Origin: Streptomyces roseoviridis | GTDB lineage: Bacteria; Actinomycetota; Actinomycetes; Streptomycetales; Streptomycetaceae | Reading direction: 5' to 3' | NCBI RefSeq assembly: GCF_039535235.1 | Contig: NZ_BAAAWU010000001.1 | Location: 6,699,001 to 6,763,000, forward strand | DNA length: 64,000 nucleotides | Part shown: positions 52,850 to 60,965 of the stretch, in pieces | How the letters are laid out: each line of letters begins with the position of its first letter | Numbering within the stretch: position 1 is the first letter of the stretch | The notes under the pieces: model-generated | Told to the model about the DNA's origin: nothing | Database searches by the model: none | The model's input: the letters and a program-made list of their open reading frames with translations, nothing else | Made by a program: the position numbers and the translations under genes

Positions 52850-54871
52850 GTGTCTTCGGGGGAGAACGAACGGCTCGCCGGCCGCTACCGCGTCGTGCGG
52901 CAGCTCGGGCGCGGCGGCATGGGAATCGTCTGGCGCGCGGTCGACGAGGTCCTCGGCCGCGAGGTGGCCGTCAAGGAACTGCGCACCTACAACGACGCCT
53001 CGGGCCCCGAGCTCGACGACCTGCGCCTGCGCATGCAGCGCGAGGCGCGGGCCGCGGCCCGGGTCCGCCACCCCGGAGTCGTCGCCGTCCACGACGTCAC
53101 CGAGCACCAGGGCCGCCCCGTCATCGTCATGGAGCTCGTCGACGGGCCCTCGCTCGACGGAGTCCTCGGCGAGCGCGGCACCCTGCCACCGCGCGAGGCC
53201 GCGCGGATCGGCGCCGCCGTCCTCGAGGCCCTGGCCGCCGCCCACGACGTCGGCGTCCTCCACCGCGACGTCAAGCCCGGCAACGTCCTGCTCGACCGGT
53301 CGGGCCGCATCGTCCTCACCGACTTCGGCATCGCCGCCATGGACGACCCCGGCGACGGGTCCGCCACCCATCTCACGCGCAGCGGCGAGATCGTCGGCTC
53401 CCTGGACTACCTGGCGCCCGAGCGCGCCCAGGGGCAGCAGCCCGGTCCCGCCTCGGACGTCTGGGCGCTCGGCGCCACCCTGTACGCGGCGGTCGAGGGC
53501 GCCTCGCCGTTCCGCCGCACCTCCACCTGGTCCACGCTCAACGCCATCGTCGTCGAGCCCCTGCCCGAGCCCCGCAACGCGGGACCGCTCACCGAGGCCC
53601 TGCGGCAGCTCCTGCACAAGGACCCGGCCCAGCGCCCCGACGCCCGTACGGCGGCCCGTCTGCTGACGGCCGTGGCCGACGGCCAGGACCCCGCGGCTCC
53701 TCTGACGGACGGCGCGGGCACGGTCACCGCCGGCCCGTCCGGCCCGTCCGGCCCGTCCGCCGGGCACGGCGGGGCCCCGCACCTGTGGGTGCCGACCGAG
53801 CCCGCCGCCGTACCGCCGCCTCCCGGGGCCGGTGCGGGTCATGCGGCGGCCGGCGCCACCGGTCCGGCGGGCGCCTACGGGTTCGGGGGACCGCACCCGT
53901 ACGGCACGGCGGGCGGTCCGGCCGCCGGCCCGGCCGCCGGCCCGGGCGCCGCGTCCGGCTTCGGTTTCGGCGGGCCGGTCCCTCACGACGGGACCGGCGG
54001 CCAGGGCACGGTGCCGACGGGAGGCGGTCCGCAGGGTCCCGCGGCCCCCGGTCCGTGGCCTCCGGCGCCCGCCGAGGCGACGGCCGCGGCGGCCGGCGGA
54101 GCCGCACCGCACGGCGTCCCGGCCGGGGCCACCGTCCCGAGCCGACGAGCCGGCCGGACCGGGCGGCGCCGTTCCGGGGCGCTGGTCGCCGCCGCGGTGG
54201 CCGCCGTCCTGCTGGTCGGCGGCGGCGTCACGTACGCCCTCGTCGGACCGGGCGGCGGCGGTACGGAGCGGGAGCAGCTCGCCGACGGGCAGGCACCGGC
54301 CGGCCCCGGCGCCGACGAGGGCCGCGTGCTCGACCCCGGCGCCCCGGGAACGGCCGGGAAGGCCACCGGCAGCGGGAGCCCGTCCGCGTCCGCCTCGCCG
54401 TCGAAGGACGCCACGAAGTCCGCCTCCCCCTCGCCCTCCGCCAAGACCTCCAAGGCGCCCCTTCCGGGCGGCACGTCCGGCGGCACGACGGGCGGGAGCA
54501 CCGGCGGCAGCGGCGGCACCGGCGGGGCGACCGGCGGCTCGACCACGACCGGCGGTGGCGGAGGAGGCGGGGCGGCGCCGCCCCCCGCGCCGGTCTGCTT
54601 CTCGCGGGGCGACGGGAAGTACGACTGCCAGGTGTGGCGCACCGAGAAGACCTACAGCCACGGAGGCGGCCAGATGGGCGTCCTCAACGCCGGCACGAAC
54701 TACTTCTACTGCCAGGCGAACCTCGGCCGCCGCGAGACGTACGGCCAGTGGACCAACGTCTGGTGGGCCAGGACCGACGACGACAGCGGCAACACCAACG
54801 TGTACTTCAGCGTCGTCTACCTCAAGGGCGGCGACAACGACCAGCCGCTGCCGGGCCTGCCGGTCTGCTGA
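52850..54871 (+). CDS. Transmembrane Ser/Thr kinase with extracellular Cys-domain
   Basis: A 673-aa PASTA-less Hanks-type kinase. The catalytic domain is about 12-275: LGRGGMGIVWRAVD, VAVKEL (Lys), HRDVKPGNVLL (about 138), DFGIAA and YLAPERAQG. A Gly/Ala/Pro-rich juxtamembrane stretch leads to one membrane helix (about 443-465). Outside, a Ser/Thr/Gly/Lys linker of about 115 residues carries a terminal module (about 583-673) with CFSRGDGKYDCQVW, FYCQANLGRRETYGQWTNVW and WARTDDDSGNTNVYFS, holding four Cys. It resembles SH3-like wall-sensing modules, so it may monitor the cell surface. GTG 52850 start. Confidence 0.85.
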   Translation: MSSGENERLAGRYRVVRQLGRGGMGIVWRAVDEVLGREVAVKELRTYNDASGPELDDLRLRMQREARAAARVRHPGVVAVHDVTEHQGRPVIVMELVDGPSLDGVLGERGTLPPREAARIGAAVLEALAAAHDVGVLHRDVKPGNVLLDRSGRIVLTDFGIAAMDDPGDGSATHLTRSGEIVGSLDYLAPERAQGQQPGPASDVWALGATLYAAVEGASPFRRTSTWSTLNAIVVEPLPEPRNAGPLTEALRQLLHKDPAQRPDARTAARLLTAVADGQDPAAPLTDGAGTVTAGPSGPSGPSAGHGGAPHLWVPTEPAAVPPPPGAGAGHAAAGATGPAGAYGFGGPHPYGTAGGPAAGPAAGPGAASGFGFGGPVPHDGTGGQGTVPTGGGPQGPAAPGPWPPAPAEATAAAAGGAAPHGVPAGATVPSRRAGRTGRRRSGALVAAAVAAVLLVGGGVTYALVGPGGGGTEREQLADGQAPAGPGADEGRVLDPGAPGTAGKATGSGSPSASASPSKDATKSASPSPSAKTSKAPLPGGTSGGTTGGSTGGSGGTGGATGGSTTTGGGGGGGAAPPPAPVCFSRGDGKYDCQVWRTEKTYSHGGGQMGVLNAGTNYFYCQANLGRRETYGQWTNVWWARTDDDSGNTNVYFSVVYLKGGDNDQPLPGLPVC

Positions 54872-55117
54872 GGCGGGGCAGGGCGGCGACGGGCGGCCAG
54901 GCGGGGTGGACGGTCGCGAAGGCGCCGGTGGACCTCGCGGCCCGGCGGTCGGGCGGCTTGGGGCACGCGTCGAGCACCGCTGCGGCGGCGCGGGCCACCG
55001 GCCGGGTGGCGCGGCGGTGCGTCGGCCTGACCGGCCTGACCGGCCTGTCCGGCCGGTCGGCTTCCAGCGGCTCGCCCCGCCCCGAGAGGAAGGGCGCCGG
55101 TCCCCGCCGGTCCGGCG

Positions 55118-56155
55118 TCAGCCGTCCGCCGGGGGCGGGATCTCGCCCGAACCGCGGGCCAGGAGCGCCGTCTCCAGGACGACCGTCGCCGGCGCCTCCT
55201 CGCCACCGTCCAGGCGCCGGAAGAGGCGTTCCGCCGCCGTCCGGCCCAGGGCCGCCGCGTCCTGGGCGATGACCGTGATCCCGAGCAGGTCGGCGAGCTC
55301 GATGTCGTCGAATCCGACGAGGGCCACCGGCCGTTCCCGCGCCGCCAGGACCCGCACCGCGGTCACCGTCACCCGGTTGTTGCCCGCGAACAGCGCCGTC
55401 ACCGGCTCCGGGCCGGACAGCATCGCGCCGACCGCCGCCGTCACCCGCTCCGGATCGGTCGGCCCGAGCGACACCCACCCGTCGGCCACCGCGAGGCCCG
55501 CGTCCTCCATCGCCGCCCGGTAACCGCGCAGCCGCTCCGTCGCGGTGTGGATGCGGGGCCGGTCACCGATGAAGCCGATCCGGCGGTGGCCGTGCGCGAT
55601 CAGGTGCGCCACGCCCGCCCGGGCGCCGCCGAAGCTGTCCGAGAGGACCACGTCCGCGTCGATCCCGCCCGCGGGGCGGTCCACGAAGACGGTGGCCACA
55701 CCGGCCCGGATCTCCGGCTCCAGGTAACGGTGGTCCGCGCCCGCCGGGATGACGATCAGTCCGTCCACGCGCCGCGCGCACAGCGCGAGCGCCAGTTCCC
55801 GCTCGCGCTCCGGGTCCTCCGCGCTGGAACCGTTGATGAGCAGCGCCCCGTGCGCCCGGGCCACCTCCTCGACGGCGCGGCTGAGCGGCCCGTAGAAGGG
55901 GTCGGCCAGGTCCTCAAGGACCAGCCCGACCGACGCCGTGCGTCCCTTGCGCAGCACCCGCGCACTGTCGTTGCGGCGGAAGCCCAGCGCGTCGATGGCC
56001 TCCTGGACCCGGCGTTCGGTGTCCGGCGTGACGCCCGCCTCGCCGTTGACGACCCGCGAGACGGTCTTGAGGCCGACGCCGGCCCGCGCGGCGACGTCCT
56101 TCATCGTGGGCCGATTGCCGTAACGGTGCTCGGGGCGGCGGGCGATGTCGGCCAC
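55118..56155 (-). CDS. LacI-family sugar repressor
   Basis: A 345-aa regulator. The HTH and hinge read TMKDVAARAGVGLKTVSRVV, then NGEAGVTPDTERRVQEAIDA and LGFRRNDSARVLRKGR. The periplasmic-binding-like effector domain follows (VGLVLEDLADPFYGPLSRAV, DGLIVIPAGADH, GHRRIGFIGDR, VALVGFDDIELADLL). GTG 56155 is chosen with GGAGGA about 10 bases upstream; ATG 56281 would add 42 poorly conserved residues. It is divergent from a ROK kinase gene across a perfect palindrome. Confidence 0.88.
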   Translation of the reverse strand: MADIARRPEHRYGNRPTMKDVAARAGVGLKTVSRVVNGEAGVTPDTERRVQEAIDALGFRRNDSARVLRKGRTASVGLVLEDLADPFYGPLSRAVEEVARAHGALLINGSSAEDPERERELALALCARRVDGLIVIPAGADHRYLEPEIRAGVATVFVDRPAGGIDADVVLSDSFGGARAGVAHLIAHGHRRIGFIGDRPRIHTATERLRGYRAAMEDAGLAVADGWVSLGPTDPERVTAAVGAMLSGPEPVTALFAGNNRVTVTAVRVLAARERPVALVGFDDIELADLLGITVIAQDAAALGRTAAERLFRRLDGGEEAPATVVLETALLARGSGEIPPPADG

Positions 56156-56289
56156 GGTGCGCGGTTCCTCCGTCGTGTGCGGGGTGTCGGTGCCGGCCGC
56201 GGCGGGGTATCCGGGCAGGGTCCGTCCCGGCCCAGGTCCTCGCGCACCGGTCCCGGTCTCGATCTCGTTGCTGTCGAGCATAGGGCCTG

Positions 56290-56301
56290 GACAACGTTGT
56301 C
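56290..56301. promoter_or_regulatory. LacI-type operator between repressor and ROK kinase
   Basis: GACAACGTTGTC is a perfect 12-bp palindrome with the central CG typical of LacI-family sites, placed in the 200-bp divergent gap 55 bp before the kinase ATG. One site could repress both genes. Confidence 0.7.
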
Positions 56302-56355
56302 AGAGGCGGGAAGACTGTACGTCACATCCACCGTCCCCACAGAGACACGGAGCCC

Positions 56356-57294
56356 ATGCGCACTGACCTCGTCGTCGCCCTCGACATCGGCGGCACCAAG
56401 ATCGCCGGAGCGCTGGTCGACGCCGGGGGCCGGATCCGGGTGCGGGCCCAGCGGCCCACGCCCGCGCGGGAGGACGGCGAGACGGTGATGGGCGCGGTGG
56501 CGGACGTGCTCGACGCACTCTCCGGCTCGCCGCTGTGGGCGTCGGCGGGAGCCGTCGGCATCGGCAGCGCAGGCCCGGTCGACGCCTCGGCCGGCACCGT
56601 CAGCCCGGTCAACGTCCCCGGCTGGCGCGGCTTCCCGCTCGTCGAACGGGTCCACCGGGCCACCGGCGGACGGCCCGTCACCCTCGTCGGCGACGGCGTC
56701 GCCATGACCGCCGCCGAGCACTGGCAGGGCGCGGCGCGCGGCCACGACAACGCGCTGTGCCTCGTCGTCTCCACGGGCGTCGGCGGCGGACTCGTCCTCG
56801 ACGGCCGCCTCCACCCCGGCCCCACCGGCAACGCCGGTCACATCGGCCACATCAGCGTCGACCTCGACGGCGACCCGTGCGCCTGCGGTGGACGCGGCTG
56901 CGTCGAACGGATCGCCAGCGGCCCCCACATCGCCCGCCGCGCCCTGGCCGACGGCTGGCGGCCCGGACCCGACGGCGACTCCTCGGCCGCCGCCGTGGCC
57001 GCCGCCGCCCGGGCGGGCGACCCCGTGGCCGTCGCCTCCTTCGAACGAGCCGCCCGGGCCCTCGCGGCCGGGATCGCCGCGACCGCCACCCTCGTCGAGG
57101 TCGACATTGCGGTGATCGGCGGGGGAGTGGCCGGCGCGGGCGAGGTCCTCTTCGCGCCGCTGCGGCGCAGCCTCCGCTCCTACGCCACGCTCTCCTTCGT
57201 GCGGGGACTCACCGTGGTCCCCGCCCTCACCGGCACGGACGCCGGTCTGCTGGGCGCCGCCGCCGCGGCGCTGCCGCGGGGCACCGTCCACTGA
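56356..57294 (+). CDS. ROK-family sugar kinase (glucokinase-like)
   Basis: A 312-aa ASKHA kinase. VVALDIGGTKIAGALVDAGG is the phosphate loop, and VSTGVGGGLVLDGRLHPGPT with GNAGHIGHISVD contains the sugar-binding His. The zinc-binding ROK signature CACGGRGCVERIASG follows. The catalytic Asp lies in VGDGVAMTAAEHW. IGGGVAGAGEVLF is the adenosine motif. It likely phosphorylates glucose or an amino or epimeric hexose taken up under control of the adjacent LacI repressor. ATG 56356 has CGGAG upstream. No transporter is adjacent. Confidence 0.9.
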   Translation: MRTDLVVALDIGGTKIAGALVDAGGRIRVRAQRPTPAREDGETVMGAVADVLDALSGSPLWASAGAVGIGSAGPVDASAGTVSPVNVPGWRGFPLVERVHRATGGRPVTLVGDGVAMTAAEHWQGAARGHDNALCLVVSTGVGGGLVLDGRLHPGPTGNAGHIGHISVDLDGDPCACGGRGCVERIASGPHIARRALADGWRPGPDGDSSAAAVAAAARAGDPVAVASFERAARALAAGIAATATLVEVDIAVIGGGVAGAGEVLFAPLRRSLRSYATLSFVRGLTVVPALTGTDAGLLGAAAAALPRGTVH

Positions 57295-57489
57295 GCCGGG
57301 CGTACGCCCCCGCAGACCGAACACCCCCACCCGCCCCCGGCAACCGTCCATCCGCCCGACCGCGGGGGCCGCTCACCCGGACCGCTCCCAGGCGTCGCCC
57401 ACCGGGACCGCCACCCGAGGGGCCGTGCTCGCCGACCGGCCTCGCGGGCCGTGCCCTCCGACCGGCCTCAGGGTCGCACGCCCCCGGCC

Positions 57490-57735
57490 CGGTCCGGCCT
57501 GGCCCTGGCCCTGGCCGGTTTCGGCCCCGGCCGGCTCGGCCATGGCCCGGCCTGGCCCTGGCCCTGGCCGGTTTCGGCCCCGGCCGGCTCGGCCATGGCC
57601 CGGCCTGGCCCTGGCCCTGGCCGGTTTCGGCCCCGGCCGGCTCGGCCATGGCCCGGCCTGGCCCTGGCCCTGACCGGTTTCGGCCCCGGCCGGCTCAGCC
57701 CTGGCCCCGGCCTGGCCCTGGCCCCGGCCTGGCGT
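57490..57735. repeat. Four-copy 53 bp tandem repeat
   Basis: GGTTTCGG recurs at 57517, 57570, 57623 and 57676, an exact 53-bp step with near-identical copies containing GGCCCTGGCC, CCCCGGCCGGCTCGGC and CCATGG. Because 53 is not a multiple of three, successive copies are read in different frames. All six frames stay open, which creates spurious Gly/Pro/Ala ORFs. Confidence 0.92.
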
Positions 57736-57746
57736 TCGCCGCGGCC

Positions 57747-57926
57747 TCAGGCCCCTACCGACTCCGGGGAGCGCTGTTCCACGATCACCAGGAAGGTATC
57801 CGACTCCAGATCCATGACCACGCGCGCGGGCAGGCCCTCCTCGCGGCGCGCGTTGGCGAACTCCTCCGCGGGCCAGCTGCCCCGCGGCCCGCCCGCCGGA
57901 AAACGCTCCAGTACCGTCCGGTCCAT
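57747..57926 (-). CDS. Small conserved-looking 59-aa protein
   Basis: A short gene overlooked at usual length cut-offs. ATG 57926 with GAGGGGGTGCGGAG upstream begins MDRTVLERFPAGGPRGSWP, then AEEFANARREEGLPARVVMD, LESDTFLVIVEQRSPESVGA and TGA. Composition, G/C third-position bias and ribosome site all support translation. The short helix (EEFANARREEG) and strand (FLVIV) suggest a small folded domain. I know of similar Streptomyces hypothetical proteins but no function. It lies between the 53-bp repeat and the divergent kinase-NUDIX gene. Confidence 0.7.
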   Translation of the reverse strand: MDRTVLERFPAGGPRGSWPAEEFANARREEGLPARVVMDLESDTFLVIVEQRSPESVGA

Positions 57927-58081
57927 CTCCGCACCCCCTCGTGCTCGCCGTTTCCAACGACGGCGCCTCGTGAAGTGTTACGCCGTGGCGGGGGAGCCCG
58001 GTTCCCCCGGGGGGTTTCCGTGGCAGGGTGGTGCGGGCAGTCCACTGGGGGCTCGCTGGGGCCGACCGAAGAGGGGGAATC

Positions 58082-59173
58082 GTGATCGTCTGGATCAACG
58101 GTGCGTTCGGCGCGGGGAAGTCCAGTACCGCGCGCGAGCTGGTCGATCTGATCCCGAACAGCACGCTGTACGACCCGGAGCTCACCGGCGGCACCATCGC
58201 CCGGATGCTCCCGCGCAAGCGCCTCGCGGAGGTGACCGACTTCCAGGACCTGCCGATCTGGCGCCGCATGGTCGTGGACACCGCCGCCGCGCTGCTCGCA
58301 GAGATGGGCGGCGTCCTCGTCGTACCGATGACCCTGCTCCGGCAGGACTACCGGGACGAGATCTTCGGCGGGCTCGCCGCCCGGCGGATCGACGTGCGGC
58401 ACGTGGTGCTCACCCCCGACGAAACGATCCTGCGTGGCCGGATCGACAGCCGGGCCGCCTTCGCGGACGACGCGGACCCCGACGAGACCGGTGCCGGGAC
58501 CCCGCACGGCGGCGAGAGCGCCGCCGAGGCCGTCGCCCGTGCCCGCCGCTGGTGCCTCGACCACATCGACCCCTTCCACGCCGCGCTCGACGGCTGGCTC
58601 TCCGCCGACGCCTACGCCGTCGACAACTCCGCGCTGACCGCTGCCGAGACCGCCCGGGCCGTCGCCGACGCCGTAGCCGCCGGGCGCGCCGCACCCTGTG
58701 GCATCGTCCAGACCCCGGAACCGACCGGCGAGACCCTGGCGGCGGGCGTGCTCCTCTTCGACGAACAGGACCGTTTCCTGCTCGTCGACCCCACCTACAA
58801 GCCCGGCTGGGAGTTCCCCGGCGGCGTCGTCGAGCGCGGCGAGCCGCCCGCCCGCGCCGGGATGCGGGAAGTGGCCGAGGAGATCGGCCTCGAACTCGAC
58901 GCCGTCCCCCGCCTCCTCCTCGTCGACTGGGAGCGGCCGCAGCCTCCCGGTCACGGCGGGCTGCGCCTCCTCTTCGACGGCGGCCGGCTGGAGGCCGCCG
59001 ACGCCGACCGCCTCCTGCTGCCCGGCGCCGAACTCCGCGCCTGGCGCTTCGTCACCGAGGAGGAGGCCGCCGACCTGCTGCCCCCGGTCCGCTACCGCCG
59101 TCTCCGCTGGGCCCTCCGCGCCCGCGAACGCGGCACCGTCCTGAACCTGGAGGCGGGCGTCCCGGTGGGCTGA
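58082..59173 (+). CDS. AAA/P-loop kinase fused to NUDIX hydrolase
   Basis: A 363-aa two-domain enzyme. Residues 1 to about 190 form a P-loop kinase (VIVWINGAFGAGKSSTAREL Walker A; LVVPMTLL second strand; VVLTPDETILRGRIDSR lid). This resembles the TmrB/AAA_33 tunicamycin-resistance and shikimate-kinase-like group. Residues about 215-355 form a NUDIX domain with an intact box, G-x5-E-x7-REVAEEIGL, inside GGVVERGEPPARAGMREV. The pair could phosphorylate a nucleoside or drug and hydrolyse a diphosphate product. GTG 58082 follows GAGGGGG. No partner genes are adjacent. Confidence 0.82.
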   Translation: MIVWINGAFGAGKSSTARELVDLIPNSTLYDPELTGGTIARMLPRKRLAEVTDFQDLPIWRRMVVDTAAALLAEMGGVLVVPMTLLRQDYRDEIFGGLAARRIDVRHVVLTPDETILRGRIDSRAAFADDADPDETGAGTPHGGESAAEAVARARRWCLDHIDPFHAALDGWLSADAYAVDNSALTAAETARAVADAVAAGRAAPCGIVQTPEPTGETLAAGVLLFDEQDRFLLVDPTYKPGWEFPGGVVERGEPPARAGMREVAEEIGLELDAVPRLLLVDWERPQPPGHGGLRLLFDGGRLEAADADRLLLPGAELRAWRFVTEEEAADLLPPVRYRRLRWALRARERGTVLNLEAGVPVG

Positions 59174-59339
59174 TCCCCGGCCCTCTTCTTCCGCCGATCC
59201 CCGGCCGTCCGTCCGAGCTGCCCCCGGGCCGCCCTCTCCGGCCGATCCCGGGGGGCTGATCCCGGGGCTGGTTCCCGGCCGCGTTCTCCGGCTGGTACGG
59301 CACGTCCTGAGCGCCGCCCGCGAAAACGAGCGGCGCTCA

Positions 59340-60182
59340 GCAGCCGGTCACTTCGGCCCCCGGACCCTCGGACTCCGAGCCCTCGGATCCGCTGTCGCCA
59401 GCCGATCCAACGGATCGTCTTCCAGCTGCCCGGACCGACCGTCGTCCGCGTCCGTCGGTGGTGGCCCCAGGTCCGCCACGCCGTTGCGGTCGGCGCCCGC
59501 GCGGCCGGGGAACAGCAGGCGGTCGAGCGTGCCGTAGCCGTAGCCGTAGCCGTAGCCGTGGTGGCCGGTGGCCGTGCCCGTGTCCGCGGCCGTGGAGGGT
59601 ACGCGCGTCGAACCGCCGTCGTCGGAACCCCGGTAGAGCCACCGGTCACCGTTCCGGATGTCACGGGCCAGCAGGTCGGTACGGGCGTCGCGGTCGGCGT
59701 CACCGCGCGAGATCAGCGTCATCACGTTCCACCCGGACGTGCCGACCCGCACGGGTGCGGCCACGTCTGGGACCGCGCCGCGCACCCCCGCGCACCGCCA
59801 CAGCCGGTCGTCGCACGAGACCACGAGGTCCGGGTGGCCGTCGCGGGTGTGGTCGGTCGTCGACGCCGACGACCGGCGCGGCGAGGACCCCGCCGCCGCG
59901 GTCGGGGGAGACGCGCGGTTCTCCGCCGACGCGGGCGACCACGTCCTCCCGGCCGTCCCCGGTCCGGCCCCCGCGGTGGGTGACCGAGGCTCCCGCCCAG
60001 CCGCCCGTACCGATCAGGAGGTACGAGCCGAAGGCGCCGGAGCCCCGCCCCGGGTACAGCCCCGGTCGGCCCGCGTCGTCGACCGCGACCGGTCGGGCCT
60101 GCCGCCGACGCTCAGGTCGCCGGCGACCCGGGCGCGCGGGAGGAAGTCCGGCGCCGGCCGGGGTCCCGTGCGCCGAGCCCTC
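59340..60182 (-). pseudogene. Decayed FG-GAP/VCBS-repeat protein
   Basis: Fragments of one secreted integrin-like propeller lie in successive frames. LPRARVAGDLSVGGRPD is near 60160-60120. DDAGRPGLYPGRGSGAFGSY and GREDVVARVGGE are in a second frame down to about 59930. DGHPDLVVSCDDRLWRC, ISRGDADRDARTDLLARDIR and NGDRWLYRGS are in a third frame. A tail after about 59465 needs another shift (WATTDG-like). Asp-rich GDxxxDxxxDL loops mark the repeats. No start or signal peptide remains. Several frameshifts together argue for decay rather than one read error. It abuts the MBL gene. Confidence 0.65.
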
Positions 60183-60188
60183 AGGTCC

Positions 60189-60881
60189 TCAACCCGCCGC
60201 CTTCGCCAGCCGTTCGGCCGTGTCGGCGGTCACCGGCTCGCCGTGCCCGCAGCACAGCACCGACGGACGCAGTGCGGCCAGCCGGCGCATCGAGGACAGG
60301 GCCTCGGCGCGGTCCACGTGGAAGACGCCGAACATCACGTCCGGCACCGAGGCCACCGTGTCGCCGGTGAACAGCACCCCGTGACGCGGGAGATGGACCG
60401 CGAGCGAACCGGGCGTGTGGCCGGGGGTGTGCAGGGCCACGGCGCCGTCGCCGAAACCGAGCGGCTCGCCGTCCGCGACCTCCCGGTCCACCCGGGTCGG
60501 CGGCGCCTCCGGGACGGTGAGCCCGTGCGCGTACAGCGGCAGCTCCCAGTCGAGCAGATCCGGCTCGGGGACCGGGAGTTCACCCCGGATCACCGGGGCA
60601 TCCAGGGCGTGCGCCAGGATCTCGGCGCCGAAGCGCTCCGCGAGCTGCCCTGCCGCGCCCACGTGGTCGCGGTGGCAGTGGGTCAGCACGATCCGCCGGA
60701 TGCGGGACGGATCGAGTCCCGCCCCGCTCAGCCCCGACACGATCTCGTCGGCCGCACCCGCCCAGCCGGCGTCGATCAGGGTCAGCTCCGGGTCGTCCCC
60801 GGAGCCGTCGCGCCACAGATAGGCCTGGCCGATGGGGAAGCGCAGCATGTGCAGGCGGGGTGTGATCTCCACGAGGTCCAT
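60189..60881 (-). CDS. MBL-fold metallohydrolase
   Basis: A 230-aa metallo-beta-lactamase-fold hydrolase. TLIDAGWAGAADEI, RIVLTHCHRDHVGAAGQLAE (HxHxDH), TPGHTPGSLAVHLPRHGVLF, TGDTV and CCGHGEPV supply all metal ligands. It resembles glyoxalase-II-like and quorum-lactonase relatives; substrate unknown. TAGGTT 6 bases before ATG 60881 suggests a leaderless transcript. A terminator lies between it and the upstream dipeptidase. Confidence 0.88.
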   Translation of the reverse strand: MDLVEITPRLHMLRFPIGQAYLWRDGSGDDPELTLIDAGWAGAADEIVSGLSGAGLDPSRIRRIVLTHCHRDHVGAAGQLAERFGAEILAHALDAPVIRGELPVPEPDLLDWELPLYAHGLTVPEAPPTRVDREVADGEPLGFGDGAVALHTPGHTPGSLAVHLPRHGVLFTGDTVASVPDVMFGVFHVDRAEALSSMRRLAALRPSVLCCGHGEPVTADTAERLAKAAG

Positions 60882-60923
60882 GCCGCGAACCTACGTCCAC
60901 GGCACCGCCCCCGGCCCCGGTCT

Positions 60924-60952
60924 ACGCTCTGGGCGAGTTCCGCCCAGAGCGT
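60924..60952 (-). terminator. Terminator after the M20 dipeptidase
   Basis: A perfect 12-bp stem (60924-60935 with 60941-60952) with loop AGTTC lies 14 bp past the dipeptidase stop, between two genes on the same strand. Confidence 0.85.
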
Positions 60953-60965
60953 GACCGCGATCCCA

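Noticed and set aside
57451..59259. Very long plus-strand ORF through the 53 bp repeat
   Set aside because: It lacks stops because of GC content and the repeat. The genuine gene from 58082 uses another frame with Walker A and NUDIX motifs.
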